Below the pieces are notes generated by a model. That model made no database searches, had not been told where the DNA came from, and saw nothing but the letters and a program-made list of their open reading frames with translations. Position numbers and translations under genes: made by a program. A stretch of DNA of 64,000 bases, taken from NCBI RefSeq assembly GCF_003696315.1, contig NZ_RFFN01000001.1, positions 874,665 through 938,664 of the forward strand, read 5' to 3'. The DNA comes from Pseudomonas songnenensis. GTDB lineage: Bacteria > Pseudomonadota > Gammaproteobacteria > Pseudomonadales > Pseudomonadaceae. Below are positions 28,658 through 38,393 of this stretch, in pieces (the first letter of the stretch is position 1; the number at the start of each line of letters is the position of its first letter).

Positions 28658-29416
28658 CTATTTGCTGCGGCTCTGTTCTTGCGCACCGGCCATGATGTCT
28701 TCCAGGCGCAAGCCGGTCAGGCCGTGGATGGTGCGCCAGAGGTAATAGAAGATCGCCATCATCATCAGCATGCTGGGAATCGCGATCATCGGATAGCTGA
28801 GCAGGGTCATACGTCCGAGTTCGGCGTTGAACGCCTCGCTGCCGGCCGGACTGTTGACGATCCACTTGGCCAGTACGTAATTCATGAACGACGAGAAGAA
28901 GAAGGTGCCGCTGAGCAGGTAGGTCGCACGCAGCAGGCGCGTCTCGAAATGCTCGACCTGACCGTTGTGCTCGAGCTGTTCGTGAATCTTGTCCACGTTG
29001 AGCACCTTCGGGTTGTACAGCAAGGTGCGAATCAGCGGATAACGAGTGCGGGTCGAGGCCAGTACGGCGATGCCGATGATGCCTGGCACGGCGGCTTCCT
29101 TGACTGCCAGCCATTGGGTATCCAGCTGCAGCAGACCGATGCCGCCGGTCAGCAACACGCTGATCAGGCCGAGCAGGGCGATCCAGTTGAACTTGCGGTA
29201 TTTGGCCAGCTCCCATAGCCCCCAGCCCAGCGGGAATGCGAGGGCGACCAGCAGTGCGCCGTCGGCACCAAGGCGTTCTTCGCCACTTAGCTTCATCAGG
29301 ATCAGCGAGGGGAGCACGATACTGACGGCCAGGTCGATCAGCGGGCGCGGTTTGTGTTCGGCGTGAGTGTGGGTGGTATCGGTCATGACATCGGGTTGGT
29401 CTGAAGAGGGCTGCAT
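28658..29416 (-). CDS. VC0807-family membrane protein
   Basis: The 252-residue product has several predicted helices (PLIDLAVSIVLPSLILM, LLVALAFPLGWGLWELA, IALLGLISVLLTGGIGLL, and two near the C-terminus). It matches the uncharacterised VC0807 group, sometimes annotated as an MFS-like protein. The start at 29416 (MQPSSDQPD) has an aggcg site; a shorter form from 29386 (MTDTTHTH) is possible. It is read away from the YbhN-type gene in the same direction. Function unknown. Confidence 0.78.
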   Translation of the reverse strand: MQPSSDQPDVMTDTTHTHAEHKPRPLIDLAVSIVLPSLILMKLSGEERLGADGALLVALAFPLGWGLWELAKYRKFNWIALLGLISVLLTGGIGLLQLDTQWLAVKEAAVPGIIGIAVLASTRTRYPLIRTLLYNPKVLNVDKIHEQLEHNGQVEHFETRLLRATYLLSGTFFFSSFMNYVLAKWIVNSPAGSEAFNAELGRMTLLSYPMIAIPSMLMMMAIFYYLWRTIHGLTGLRLEDIMAGAQEQSRSK

Positions 29417-29498
29417 GATCGCCTGTGTGGCGTCCGTTCGCCAGACCATCTTCGTCGGACTGGGCGTTACATGCGTTTATTCTGCTGTTCGTAAGCCT

Positions 29499-30446
29499 TC
29501 AGCGCCGCTGCATGGCGGCCCGTCGCTCGCGCCATTGGTCGTGTTCGAATACCAGCACGATCAACATGGCCAGAGCGAACGGTAACAGCAGATAGAACCC
29601 GCGAAAGACAATCAGCGCCGCCAGCACATCGACTGTGGGTAGCTCCGGAAGTGCGGCAAGAAACGTCAGCTCCAGTACGCCCAGCCCGCCGGGAGCGTGT
29701 GACAGCAGAGCCAGTGAAAACGAAGCGAGGAATACGCCGAGTATCGTCAGATAGCCTGGATTGCTCTCCGCCGGAAGCGCGAAGTAGATGATCGCCGCTG
29801 CGCAGAGCAGCTCCAGGGGGCCAGCCAGCAGCTGCCGGCCGACGATCGGCAGCCGGGGATACTCGATGTGCCATTTGCCCAGGCGCCAAGGGGCCAATTG
29901 CCGCCAGGCGCCGAAGACATACAGCGCAATCAGCATGAGCAGCCCTGAGCCGAGGGCGAACGACACCCAGCGGGCGCTGTGGACGATGCGGTCCAGCAGT
30001 TGCGGTTTGAGGATCAGAGCGACACCTGCGGCCAACAGCACCCCCAGCGCGAACGTCAGGGAACAGAAGACGATGAGGATGCCGATTTCCTGGGGCGTGA
30101 GCCCCTTGCTGCGGTAGGCGCGGTAGCGTACCAGCGCGCCGGAGAAAACCGATGCGCCGATGTTGTGGGCCAGGGCATAGGTGGTGAACGAGCAGAGGGC
30201 GATGAACCACCAGGAGATCTGCTTGCCCAGGTGCGCCATGGCGATGCGGTCGTACCAGGCCAGTGCGACATAGGCACCCAGGGTCGACAGGGCAGCCAAC
30301 AGCCAGCCGCCGGCACCGATCGCGTGCAAGCTGTCGGTGAGTTCGGCAAGCGAGATATTGCGCACCTCGTGGTACAGCAGATAGCCGGACAGCAGCACAG
30401 CCGAGATCCCGATCAGGGTCCAGGCGACGTCGCTCCTCTTCATCAT
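29499..30446 (-). CDS. YbhN-type lysylphosphatidylglycerol synthase-like membrane protein
   Basis: The 315-residue protein has about eight membrane helices and the UPF0104/YbhN pattern (residues with LAWYDRIAMAHLGKQISWW, TTYALAHNIGASVFSGALVRYRAY, and SHAPGGLGVLELTFLAALP). The same fold is the flippase half of MprF. Without the catalytic GNAT-like domain it probably moves a lipid or has another membrane role. The start at 30446 is MMKRSDVAWTLIG. Confidence 0.88.
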   Translation of the reverse strand: MMKRSDVAWTLIGISAVLLSGYLLYHEVRNISLAELTDSLHAIGAGGWLLAALSTLGAYVALAWYDRIAMAHLGKQISWWFIALCSFTTYALAHNIGASVFSGALVRYRAYRSKGLTPQEIGILIVFCSLTFALGVLLAAGVALILKPQLLDRIVHSARWVSFALGSGLLMLIALYVFGAWRQLAPWRLGKWHIEYPRLPIVGRQLLAGPLELLCAAAIIYFALPAESNPGYLTILGVFLASFSLALLSHAPGGLGVLELTFLAALPELPTVDVLAALIVFRGFYLLLPFALAMLIVLVFEHDQWRERRAAMQRR

Positions 30447-30675
30447 TGCTTGGCTCCATGGAGAGTGTGCAGAACGAACCTGCTCGGCGCCGGCGCACGC
30501 CGGTCGTCCTGATTCGCCGCCAGGGCTAATAACCTCCGCCCTGTTTCGACTCGTCCAGATAATCGGCAGCAACCGGCCGGCTTTGTTCAGTTTTCCGGCT
30601 CTCGGGGCATCCTCGCGGCAACGCTCGAAACACTGAGCTGTCGACTGCAGACCTGGCTAACTGTGGAGTACGCCG

Positions 30676-31926
30676 ATGACCGACATTCCCCGTGACGAAC
30701 ACCTCGAAAGCTCGCTGGCGTTGCTTGGTGAAGGCTACCCCTTCATTCGCGACCGTTGCCGGCGCTTGCATAGCAACGTCTTCCAGGCGCGCCTGCTGAT
30801 GCAGAACACCGTCTGCATGAGTGGCGAAGAAGCGGCGCGGCTGTTCTATGACGAACGCTACCTGCAACGGGAGAAGGCGATGCCGCGCATGCTGAAAAAG
30901 ACCTTGATCGGCGAGGGTGGCGTTCAGGGGCTGGACGGCGAGGCGCATCGGCATCGCAAGCGCATGTTCTTGCAGCTGCTGGATACCGCTGCCGTCGAAG
31001 AGGTGGCGCAGCTGACCGAGCAGGTCTGGCGCCGCGCCATCGGTGAATGGCAGGCGCGCAGTGAAATCGAGCTGATGAGCGAGGTGCAGACGATTCTTGC
31101 TGACAGCGTTTGCCGGTGGGCCGGTGTACCGCTGTCGTCGGCGGAATTGCCTGAGCGGCGTAACCAGTTGGTGGCCATGATCGACGGCGCGGGCGGGATC
31201 GGCGCCCGGCACTGGGCGGCGCGCAAGGCCCGGCGCGAAGCGGAAGCCTGGTTGCAGCCGTTGATCGAACAGGCCCGCTCGGGTGGGCTCGAAGCCGGCC
31301 CGGCGACTGCGCTCATGGTCGCCGCCCACCACCGAGACCTGGATGGGGCGCTTCTCGACAGTCGGGTAGCGGCAGTCGAGTTGCTCAACTTGCTGCGCCC
31401 GACCGTGGCGGTCTCCTATTTCATCATCTACGGTGCGCTGGAGTTGCTGGCACATCCCCGGTGGCGCGCGCGTTTGCGCAGCGACGATGCCATGCTCGAG
31501 CCCTTCGCGCAGGAGGTGCGGCGCATTCATGCGTTCTTCCCGTTCAGCGCCGCACGGGTACGCGAGGGCTTCGACTGGCGGGGCTATCACTTTGCGGCGG
31601 GCACGCGGGTGATGCTCGATCTGTGGGGCACCAACAGGGATCCGAGCCACTGGAGTGAGCCCGACGCGTTTCAGCCTGAACGCTTCAAAAACTGGCAGGG
31701 CAATGCCTTCAGCTTCGTGACACAGGGTGGCGGTGATCCTGCCGAGGGGCATCGTTGTCCGGGTGAACAACTGGCCATCGAACTGCTCAAGGTCGCGTTG
31801 CGCATGCTGACCCGCGAGATGGAATACGCGGTGCCAGCACAGGATCTGCGCATCGACCTGTCACGCATGCCGGCGAAGCCCGAGAGTGGCCTGGTGATCA
31901 GCGATGTGAGGCCGCTAGCCGGCTGA
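30676..31926 (+). CDS. CYP152-family cytochrome P450 fatty-acid peroxygenase
   Basis: This 416-residue P450 uses H2O2 to hydroxylate fatty acids. The heme-ligand cysteine is C361 in GGGDPAEGHRCPGEQ, the CYP152 form of the motif. R241-P242 in LLRPTVAV is the pair that binds the fatty-acid carboxylate. The key residue in VQGLDG, Q84, is glutamine, as in hydroxylating members; OleT-type decarboxylases have histidine there, so hydroxylation is the better guess. No redox partner gene is nearby, fitting H2O2 use. It stands alone and converges on retS. Confidence 0.92.
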   Translation: MTDIPRDEHLESSLALLGEGYPFIRDRCRRLHSNVFQARLLMQNTVCMSGEEAARLFYDERYLQREKAMPRMLKKTLIGEGGVQGLDGEAHRHRKRMFLQLLDTAAVEEVAQLTEQVWRRAIGEWQARSEIELMSEVQTILADSVCRWAGVPLSSAELPERRNQLVAMIDGAGGIGARHWAARKARREAEAWLQPLIEQARSGGLEAGPATALMVAAHHRDLDGALLDSRVAAVELLNLLRPTVAVSYFIIYGALELLAHPRWRARLRSDDAMLEPFAQEVRRIHAFFPFSAARVREGFDWRGYHFAAGTRVMLDLWGTNRDPSHWSEPDAFQPERFKNWQGNAFSFVTQGGGDPAEGHRCPGEQLAIELLKVALRMLTREMEYAVPAQDLRIDLSRMPAKPESGLVISDVRPLAG

Positions 31927-31944
31927 TGACTGCAGGCCAGTCGG

Positions 31945-34791
31945 TCAGTCGACGCTTTCGGCCTGCTTGACCCGGACCCAGTGGTCGATCAGCTCACGCA
32001 GGTGCGACAGCTCAACCGGCTTGGCCATATGGCCATCCATGCCGGCTTCGCGAGCCCGTTCGCGGTGTTCGCTGAGGATGTGTGCAGTCAGCGCAACCAC
32101 CGGCGTGCGGGGGCGCCCATTGCTGGCCTCCCACTCACGCAGCTGGTGGGTGGCCTGGAAGCCGTCGAGTACCGGCATTTCGCAGTCCATCAGAACCAGG
32201 TCGTATGGCTGGGCCTTGATGGCTTCCAGCGCTTCCTCCCCGTTGCAGGCGGTGTCCGGCTGCAGGTTCAGCTTGTTCAGCATGCCGCGGATGACCTTGG
32301 TGGAGATGCTGTTGTCTTCGGCTACCAGGATGCGGAAGTCGCTGGGAACCTCGAGCGGAACCGGGGGTGGCGACGTGACCGTGGGACGAAGTTGGTTGCT
32401 CTGCAGGCGCTGCGCCAGTTCATCGGCGAGCGTGGTCTTCAGCGTGTAGCCAGCGACCGGCTTGGCCAGGATGCGCTTGATGCCGGCGTTGCGCGCGATG
32501 ATCTTGCTGGGAGCACTGCCCATGCCGGTAAGCATGATCAGCAGAATGTCATGGTTGAGGCTGGAGTCTTCCTTGATCTTGCTCGCCAGCTGCATGCCGG
32601 TCATGCCGGGCATGTCCTGGTCGAGCAGCACCACATCGAAGTATTCGCGCAGATGCGCCTTGGTCCGTAGCAGGGCCAGTGCTTCTTTGCCTGAGGCAAC
32701 GGCACTGACTTCCAGGCCCCAGGCGCTGCACTGCTGGACCAAAACCTTGCGGCAAGTGTCGTTGTCATCGACGATCAGCAGCCGCGTGCCCTGCAGAGGC
32801 CCGTCGAGATCGGCGTTGTTCTGCGCCAGCCCTTCGCTGGCCAGCGGCAGACTGATCCATAGCGTGTTGCCCTGGGTAGTACCCGTCTGGATGCCGAAAT
32901 CACCGTCCATCAGCTGTACCAGCTGACGGGCAATGATCAGACCTAGGCGCCCGCCATGGCGCGTGGCCGCGAGGAAGTCGTGGCTGTCGACCGCGGCATT
33001 GAGCAGCGCATCGCGCTCGTAGGGCTCAAGCGGCCTGCCGCTGTCCTGTACGGTGATGCGCAGTCGAGGGTTGTCCTGTGGGCCGTCTACCGCTGCGATC
33101 AGCAGCACCTCGCCTTCGTCCGTCTGCTTGAAGGCGTTCTCCAGCAGGTTCAGCAGGGTCTGGCGCAGGCGCGTCGGGTCACCGGCTACCACTTGCGGCA
33201 GCTGTGGCTGGATGAAGCTGATCAGCTCGACTTTCTGCTGTTCGGCCTTGGCGCGGAAGATGCTCAGGCAGTCGTCGATCAGCGCATTGAAATCGAACTG
33301 CACATCATCGAGCTCGATCTGCCCGGACTCCAGCTTGGAGATGTCGAGAATCTCGTTGATCAGGTTGAGCAGCTCGTTGCCGGAGCTGTGGATGGTCTGG
33401 ACGTAGTCGCGCTGCTTGGCCGAGAGCGACGTGCCGAGCAGCAGCTCGCTCATGCCCAGCACGCCATTCATCGGCGTGCGCAGTTCATGACTGATCTTCG
33501 ACAGGAAGTCGGCCTTGGTTTTCAGTTCGGCGCTGGTGACCGCTTCGGCCGTGTACTGGGTGCGGCTGTCGCTCTGCAGCTGACGTTGCCGTTCGAGAAG
33601 CGCGAAGCTGAGCAGCAGGCCGCCGAGCGTGGCGAGGCTGAACAGCCCGCCAGTCAGCCAGCCCGGATCGAGCTGATCGAAGCCCAGCAACATTGGCATG
33701 AAGAACACCATGCCGCTGTTGAACAGCATCAGCCCGGCCACAACCAGGCGCGCCGGTTGGTAACCCTGGCGCCAGTGATAGAGCGCAACGAACAGCACGC
33801 TGAACGAGGCGACCAGCCCCATCGAATAGATCAGCCAGCTGTACCAGGGCCATTGGCCGAGCAGGATGCTGCCGGCCAGGGCCAGGATCAGATTGAACTC
33901 GATACCCAGCAGCCAGGTGATCCAGGTGCGACCACGGTGGTGGAAGAAGCCCAGCGTATAGCCGAGCAATGCAGTACTGGCCAGCAATGCGGCCAGATCG
34001 GCAATCAGCGGTTGACTATAGGTCAGCCCCGGCAGCCAGACTGCGAGTACGCCCAGGTTGGCTATGGCGCAGACCAGCAGCGCGCCGTGCAGCAGGCTCA
34101 GCCAGATGTGGGTGTAACTGAGCGTGTAGGCAAAACGCAGCAGGTTGTACACCATCAACAAGGCCAGTGCGCCGAACAGAGCGCCGAACAGGTAGGCCGG
34201 TTTGGTCTGGCTGACCAGGCCGCTGTCGTCGATGGTCTTGAACCAGGTCATCACCGGATGACTGGACTGCAGGCGGATATAGGCTTCCCGCGGCTGGCCA
34301 TCATTCGGCAGGCTGAACAGGTAGGCGCGGTTGGGCAGAGGTCTGGCGCTGAGCGGCCGCAGTTCACCAGTGGCGGTGTGCTGCTCCAGTTGCCCATCGC
34401 GCAGCAGATAGAAATCCAGATACTGCACTCGAGGTGCAAACAGCCAGAGCCATTTGGGTTTGGTCAATGATGGCAGGCTTACCTGAAGCCAGACCGCGCG
34501 ATTGCTCGCCGGGGCACTGTAGGAAAGCTTATCGAGCCGCTGGAACAGCGCGCGCTGAGACAGGACTTCGTCAAGCGTCAGCCCGCCGGATTGATCGATG
34601 AGGATTCGCCAATTCTGCGGCACCGAGTCAGCTTCGGCGAGGGCGGCAGAGGACGACGGCTGGGCAATGGCAGCCTGGGCCGACAGCGGGATCAGGTTGA
34701 TCAGCAGCAGGCCGAAGATGACAGCGATGGCGATCCGGAGCCGACCCACTAGAGAAGTCCGTTCATGAGTGTGACGGCGGATTATAGCCAT
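31945..34791 (-). CDS. retS: Hybrid sensor kinase RetS
   Basis: RetS (948 residues) is an atypical hybrid sensor that blocks GacS and so keeps cells out of the biofilm state. It has an N-terminal signal/anchor, a periplasmic DISMED2 domain (~50-190), seven membrane helices (~205-410), a HisKA with H435 in LSKISHELRTPMNG, an HATPase part with degenerate features, and two receiver domains (VVLLDQDMPG and LVLMDCEMP). Its place next to purD matches P. aeruginosa. The start at 34791 is MAIIRRHTHERTS. Confidence 0.9.
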   Translation of the reverse strand: MAIIRRHTHERTSLVGRLRIAIAVIFGLLLINLIPLSAQAAIAQPSSSAALAEADSVPQNWRILIDQSGGLTLDEVLSQRALFQRLDKLSYSAPASNRAVWLQVSLPSLTKPKWLWLFAPRVQYLDFYLLRDGQLEQHTATGELRPLSARPLPNRAYLFSLPNDGQPREAYIRLQSSHPVMTWFKTIDDSGLVSQTKPAYLFGALFGALALLMVYNLLRFAYTLSYTHIWLSLLHGALLVCAIANLGVLAVWLPGLTYSQPLIADLAALLASTALLGYTLGFFHHRGRTWITWLLGIEFNLILALAGSILLGQWPWYSWLIYSMGLVASFSVLFVALYHWRQGYQPARLVVAGLMLFNSGMVFFMPMLLGFDQLDPGWLTGGLFSLATLGGLLLSFALLERQRQLQSDSRTQYTAEAVTSAELKTKADFLSKISHELRTPMNGVLGMSELLLGTSLSAKQRDYVQTIHSSGNELLNLINEILDISKLESGQIELDDVQFDFNALIDDCLSIFRAKAEQQKVELISFIQPQLPQVVAGDPTRLRQTLLNLLENAFKQTDEGEVLLIAAVDGPQDNPRLRITVQDSGRPLEPYERDALLNAAVDSHDFLAATRHGGRLGLIIARQLVQLMDGDFGIQTGTTQGNTLWISLPLASEGLAQNNADLDGPLQGTRLLIVDDNDTCRKVLVQQCSAWGLEVSAVASGKEALALLRTKAHLREYFDVVLLDQDMPGMTGMQLASKIKEDSSLNHDILLIMLTGMGSAPSKIIARNAGIKRILAKPVAGYTLKTTLADELAQRLQSNQLRPTVTSPPPVPLEVPSDFRILVAEDNSISTKVIRGMLNKLNLQPDTACNGEEALEAIKAQPYDLVLMDCEMPVLDGFQATHQLREWEASNGRPRTPVVALTAHILSEHRERAREAGMDGHMAKPVELSHLRELIDHWVRVKQAESVD

Positions 34792-34807
34792 GCCGCCTTC
34801 GGCCTGT

Positions 34808-34847
34808 AATGCGTGCGGCGGCGATAAAACCTGGCGCCGCACGCATT
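34808..34847. repeat. Perfect 13-base inverted repeat between purD and retS
   Basis: Arms aatgcgtgcggcg (34808-34820) and cgccgcacgcatt (34835-34847) are perfectly complementary with a 14-base loop. No T run follows on either strand, so a classical terminator is not certain. It may still stop or protect the end of the purD message. Confidence 0.55.
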
Positions 34848-34865
34848 CCTGGCGACTGACCGGGT

Positions 34866-36158
34866 TTAACCCTCGCCAAGCTCCCGGGCGATGGCGCGAT
34901 AACCGATGTCCTTGCGATAGAAGCAGCCATTCCAGCGAATTTTTTCCGCCAGACGGTAGGCCTGCTGCTGCGCTTCCGAGACGGTTCGGCCGATGGCCGT
35001 TGCGCAGAGCACGCGGCCGCCGGCGGTGACGACCTGGCCCTGGGCGTTCAGTGCGGTGCCGGCATGGAACACCTTGCCATCCAGCTTGGCTGCATCGTCC
35101 AGCCCCTCGATCACATCACCCTTGGCGTAGTCGCCCGGGTAGCCGCCGGCTGCCAGTACCACACCCACCGTCGGGCGCGGATCCCAGGTGGCCTCGACCT
35201 TGTTCAGTGCCTTGGCCAGCGCAGCTTCGACCAGCAGCACCAGGGAGCTTTCCAGGCGGCACATGATCGGCTGGGTTTCCGGGTCGCCGAAGCGGCAGTT
35301 GAACTCGATGACCTTCGGCGCGCCGGCCTTGTCGATCATCAGGCCGGCATATAGGAAGCCGGTGTAGACGTTGCCTTCGGCAGCCATGCCGCGCACGGTC
35401 GGGTAGATCACCTCGTCCATCACGCGCTTGTGCACCTCGGCGGTGACCACCGGAGCCGGCGAATAGGCGCCCATGCCGCCGGTGTTCGGGCCGCTGTCGC
35501 CGTCGCCGACGCGCTTGTGGTCCTGGCTGGTCGCCATCGGCAGCACATGCTCGCCATCGACCATGACGATGAAGCTGGCTTCCTCGCCATCGAGGAACTC
35601 CTCGATCACCACACGGGCGCCGGCGTCGCCGAAGGCATTGCCGGAGAGCATGTCACGCACGGCGTCCTCGGCTTCTCCCAGAGTCATCGCCACGATCACG
35701 CCTTTGCCGGCGGCCAGGCCGTCGGCCTTGATGACGATCGGAGCGCCTTTCTCACGCAGGTAGGCCAGCGCCGGCTCGACCTCGGTGAAGTTCTGGTAGT
35801 CGGCAGTAGGAATCGCGTGACGAGCCAGGAAGTCCTTGGTGAAGGCCTTGGAACCCTCCAGCTGCGCAGCGGCAGCGGTAGGGCCGAAGATGTCCAGGCC
35901 GCGCGAGCGGAACAGATCGACCACGCCCTTCACCAGCGGTGCTTCCGGTCCGACGATGGTCAGCTGCACGTTGGCCGCGGCAAAGTCTGCCAGCTGCTCG
36001 ATGGCCAGCACGTCGATGGCGACGTTCTCGCACTTGGCTTCAGTGGCGGTGCCGGCGTTGCCGGGGGCGACGTATACCTTGGCAACGCGCGGGTCCTGCG
36101 CGACCTTCCAGGCCAGGGCATGCTCGCGGCCGCCGCTGCCGATGATCAGTACGTTCAT
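34866..36158 (-). CDS. purD: Phosphoribosylamine-glycine ligase
   Basis: PurD (430 residues) joins glycine to phosphoribosylamine in purine synthesis, using ATP. It is an ATP-grasp enzyme with the N-terminal [17 protein letters not shown], the grasp-loop region [17 protein letters not shown] and the metal-binding [14 protein letters not shown]. The start at 36158 is preceded in its direction by aggag. It follows purH after 230 bases with a repeat in the gap; the order purH-purD is common. Confidence 0.97.
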   Translation of the reverse strand: MNVLIIGSGGREHALAWKVAQDPRVAKVYVAPGNAGTATEAKCENVAIDVLAIEQLADFAAANVQLTIVGPEAPLVKGVVDLFRSRGLDIFGPTAAAAQLEGSKAFTKDFLARHAIPTADYQNFTEVEPALAYLREKGAPIVIKADGLAAGKGVIVAMTLGEAEDAVRDMLSGNAFGDAGARVVIEEFLDGEEASFIVMVDGEHVLPMATSQDHKRVGDGDSGPNTGGMGAYSPAPVVTAEVHKRVMDEVIYPTVRGMAAEGNVYTGFLYAGLMIDKAGAPKVIEFNCRFGDPETQPIMCRLESSLVLLVEAALAKALNKVEATWDPRPTVGVVLAAGGYPGDYAKGDVIEGLDDAAKLDGKVFHAGTALNAQGQVVTAGGRVLCATAIGRTVSEAQQQAYRLAEKIRWNGCFYRKDIGYRAIARELGEG

Positions 36159-36192
36159 GTGTCTCTCCTGGGGGAGTGGCTTGCGGCCCATC

Positions 36193-36220
36193 GGTGGAAA
36201 ACGCTGCGCGGTTTTCCACC
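36193..36220. repeat. REP-like palindrome between purH and purD
   Basis: Arms ggtggaaaac (36193-36202) and gttttccacc (36211-36220) are perfect over 10 bases with the 8-base centre gctgcgcg. The GGTGGA-AAC...GTT-TCCACC pattern is the type I associate with repeated extragenic palindromes in pseudomonads. Only one copy is seen here. Confidence 0.6.
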
Positions 36221-36391
36221 CTACGAGTCCGGTGTCGGGCTGTGCCCGGCCTATTCAAATCTGTCGGGGCGCGATGAAGCGGCTGCATGCAAGGCGGCGG
36301 CTCGACGAGCGCAGTTGCCTGGATGGCAATGAGCATCGGCGAGTCCGCCGCCAACGCTGCAGACGGGCGCTTCAGTGCGGTCAATCCACCA

Positions 36392-37996
36392 TCAGTGGCG
36401 GAAGTGGCGCATACCGGTGAACACCATGGCAATACCGGCTTCGTCGGCCGCGGCGATCACTTCGTTGTCGCGCATCGAGCCACCCGGCTGGATCACTGCG
36501 GTGATGCCGGCCTTGGCTGCGTTGTCTATGCCGTCGCGGAACGGGAAGAAGGCGTCCGAGGCCATCACCGCGCCGGGAACCGGCAGGCCGGCGTGTTCGG
36601 CCTTGATCGCGGCGATACGCGCGGAGTTGACGCGGCTCATCTGGCCGGCGCCGACACCAACGGTCTGGCGGTTCTTGGCGTAGACGATGGCGTTGGACTT
36701 GACGAACTTGGCCACTTTCCAGGCGAAGATCAGGTCGTGGATCTCCTGCTCGGTTGGCGCGCGCTGGGTGACGATCTTGAGGTCCGCTTCGCTGATCATG
36801 CCGATGTCGCGGCTCTGGATCAGCAGGCCGCCATTGACGCGCTTGTAGTCCCAGCCCGGGCTGCGCTCGGCCGGCCACTCGCCGCATTCGAGCAGTCGGA
36901 CGTTGGCCTTGCTGGCGACCACATCGCGCGCGGCCTGAGAAACCTTGGGCGCGATGATCACCTCGACGAACTGACGCTCGACGATGGCCTGGGCGGTTTC
37001 GCCGTCCAGCTCGCGGTTGAAGGCGATGATGCCGCCGAAGGCCGACTCGCTGTCGGTGGCGTAGGCCAGGTCGTAGGCCTTGCGGATGCCGCCTTCGTCT
37101 TCCGGAACCACCGCGACGCCGCAGGGGTTGGCATGCTTGACGATCACGCAGGCCGGCTTGGTGAAGCTCTTCACGCATTCCAGCGCGGCGTCGGTGTCGG
37201 CGACGTTATTGAACGACAGCTCTTTGCCCTGCAGCTGCTTGGCAGTGGCGACGCAGGCTTCTTCCGGTTGGTCGACATAGAAGGCAGCTTGCTGGTGCGG
37301 GTTTTCACCGTAGCGCATGTCCTGCGCTTTGATGAACTGCATGTTGTAGGTACGCGGGAACAGGCTGCGATTTTCGGTGCTGAGCTGCTCGGTGCTCTGG
37401 TCGATGCCGCCGAGGTAGTTGGCGATCATACCGTCGTAGCCGGCAGTGTGCTCGAACGCCTTGAGCGCCAGGTCGAAGCGCTGGGCGTAGGTCAGCCCGC
37501 CGCTCTTCAGGTTGTCGACCACTGCCGCGTAGTCCTCGGCATTGACCACGATGGCGACGTCCTTGTGGTTCTTCGCCGCGCTGCGGACCATGGTCGGACC
37601 GCCGATGTCGATGTTCTCGATGGCGTCCGGCAGGGTGCAGCCGGGCTTGGCCACGGTGGCGGCGAACGGATAGAGGTTGACCGCCACCAGGTCGATCGGC
37701 GCGATGCCGTGCTCGGCCATCACCGCGCCATCCAGGTCGCGGCGGCCAAGGATGCCGCCGTGGATCTTCGGATGCAGGGTCTTCACCCGTCCGTCCATCA
37801 TCTCCGGGAAGCCGGTGTAATCGGCCACTTCGACGGCAGCGATGCCGTTGTCACGCAACAGCTTGAAGGTGCCGCCGGTGGAGAGGATCTCGACCCCGAG
37901 GGCTTCGAGTTCGCGGGCGAAATCGACGACGCCGGTCTTGTCGGACACGCTGATCAGCGCGCGGCGCACGGGGAGGCGGGTGGTTTGGTCGGTCAT
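36392..37996 (-). CDS. purH: Bifunctional AICAR formyltransferase/IMP cyclohydrolase
   Basis: PurH (534 residues) carries out the last two steps of IMP synthesis. The N-terminal IMP cyclohydrolase part has [19 protein letters not shown] and [10 protein letters not shown], and the C-terminal formyltransferase part has [13 protein letters not shown] with the catalytic KH pair and [17 protein letters not shown]. The ATG at 37996 gives [13 protein letters not shown]. It follows fis on the same strand with a 76-base gap. Confidence 0.97.
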   Translation of the reverse strand: MTDQTTRLPVRRALISVSDKTGVVDFARELEALGVEILSTGGTFKLLRDNGIAAVEVADYTGFPEMMDGRVKTLHPKIHGGILGRRDLDGAVMAEHGIAPIDLVAVNLYPFAATVAKPGCTLPDAIENIDIGGPTMVRSAAKNHKDVAIVVNAEDYAAVVDNLKSGGLTYAQRFDLALKAFEHTAGYDGMIANYLGGIDQSTEQLSTENRSLFPRTYNMQFIKAQDMRYGENPHQQAAFYVDQPEEACVATAKQLQGKELSFNNVADTDAALECVKSFTKPACVIVKHANPCGVAVVPEDEGGIRKAYDLAYATDSESAFGGIIAFNRELDGETAQAIVERQFVEVIIAPKVSQAARDVVASKANVRLLECGEWPAERSPGWDYKRVNGGLLIQSRDIGMISEADLKIVTQRAPTEQEIHDLIFAWKVAKFVKSNAIVYAKNRQTVGVGAGQMSRVNSARIAAIKAEHAGLPVPGAVMASDAFFPFRDGIDNAAKAGITAVIQPGGSMRDNEVIAAADEAGIAMVFTGMRHFRH

Positions 37997-38072
37997 TGAC
38001 GTTTCCTAGAGGCTACAGGCTTGAGTCCGCGAAGCAGGCAGGTGCGGACAGCCGCGCCCGCCAGCTGTCGCG

Positions 38073-38393
38073 TCAGAGCAGGTCGTACTGTTTGAGTTTC
38101 TTGCGCAGGGTGCCGCGGTTCAGGCCCAGCAGTTCGGAAGCCTTGGTCTGGTTGCCCTTGACGTAGTGCATCACGGTTTCCAGCAGCGGCGCTTCCACTT
38201 CGGAGAGTACGAGGTTGTAAACGTCCGTGACGTCGGCACCTTCGAGGCGGGCGAAATAGTTGTGCAGCGCTTTCTCGACGCTGCCTCGCAGCGTCTGCCC
38301 CGCTTCGCTCGGCGTGTTCAGGTGCTGCTTGAGGTTCACGTTGTCACTCACGGATGTTGTTCCACTTACCAATGTTTCATTCAACAGCGTCAT
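38073..38393 (-). CDS. fis: Nucleoid protein Fis
   Basis: Fis (106 residues) bends DNA and activates rRNA promoters. The C-terminal helix-turn-helix is [26 protein letters not shown] and the dimerisation helices precede it. The start is the ATG at 38393 ([11 protein letters not shown]), overlapping the dusB TGA. The dusB-fis pairing is widely conserved in gammaproteobacteria. The N-terminal segment is longer than in the 98-residue E. coli protein. Confidence 0.96.
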   Translation of the reverse strand: MTLLNETLVSGTTSVSDNVNLKQHLNTPSEAGQTLRGSVEKALHNYFARLEGADVTDVYNLVLSEVEAPLLETVMHYVKGNQTKASELLGLNRGTLRKKLKQYDLL

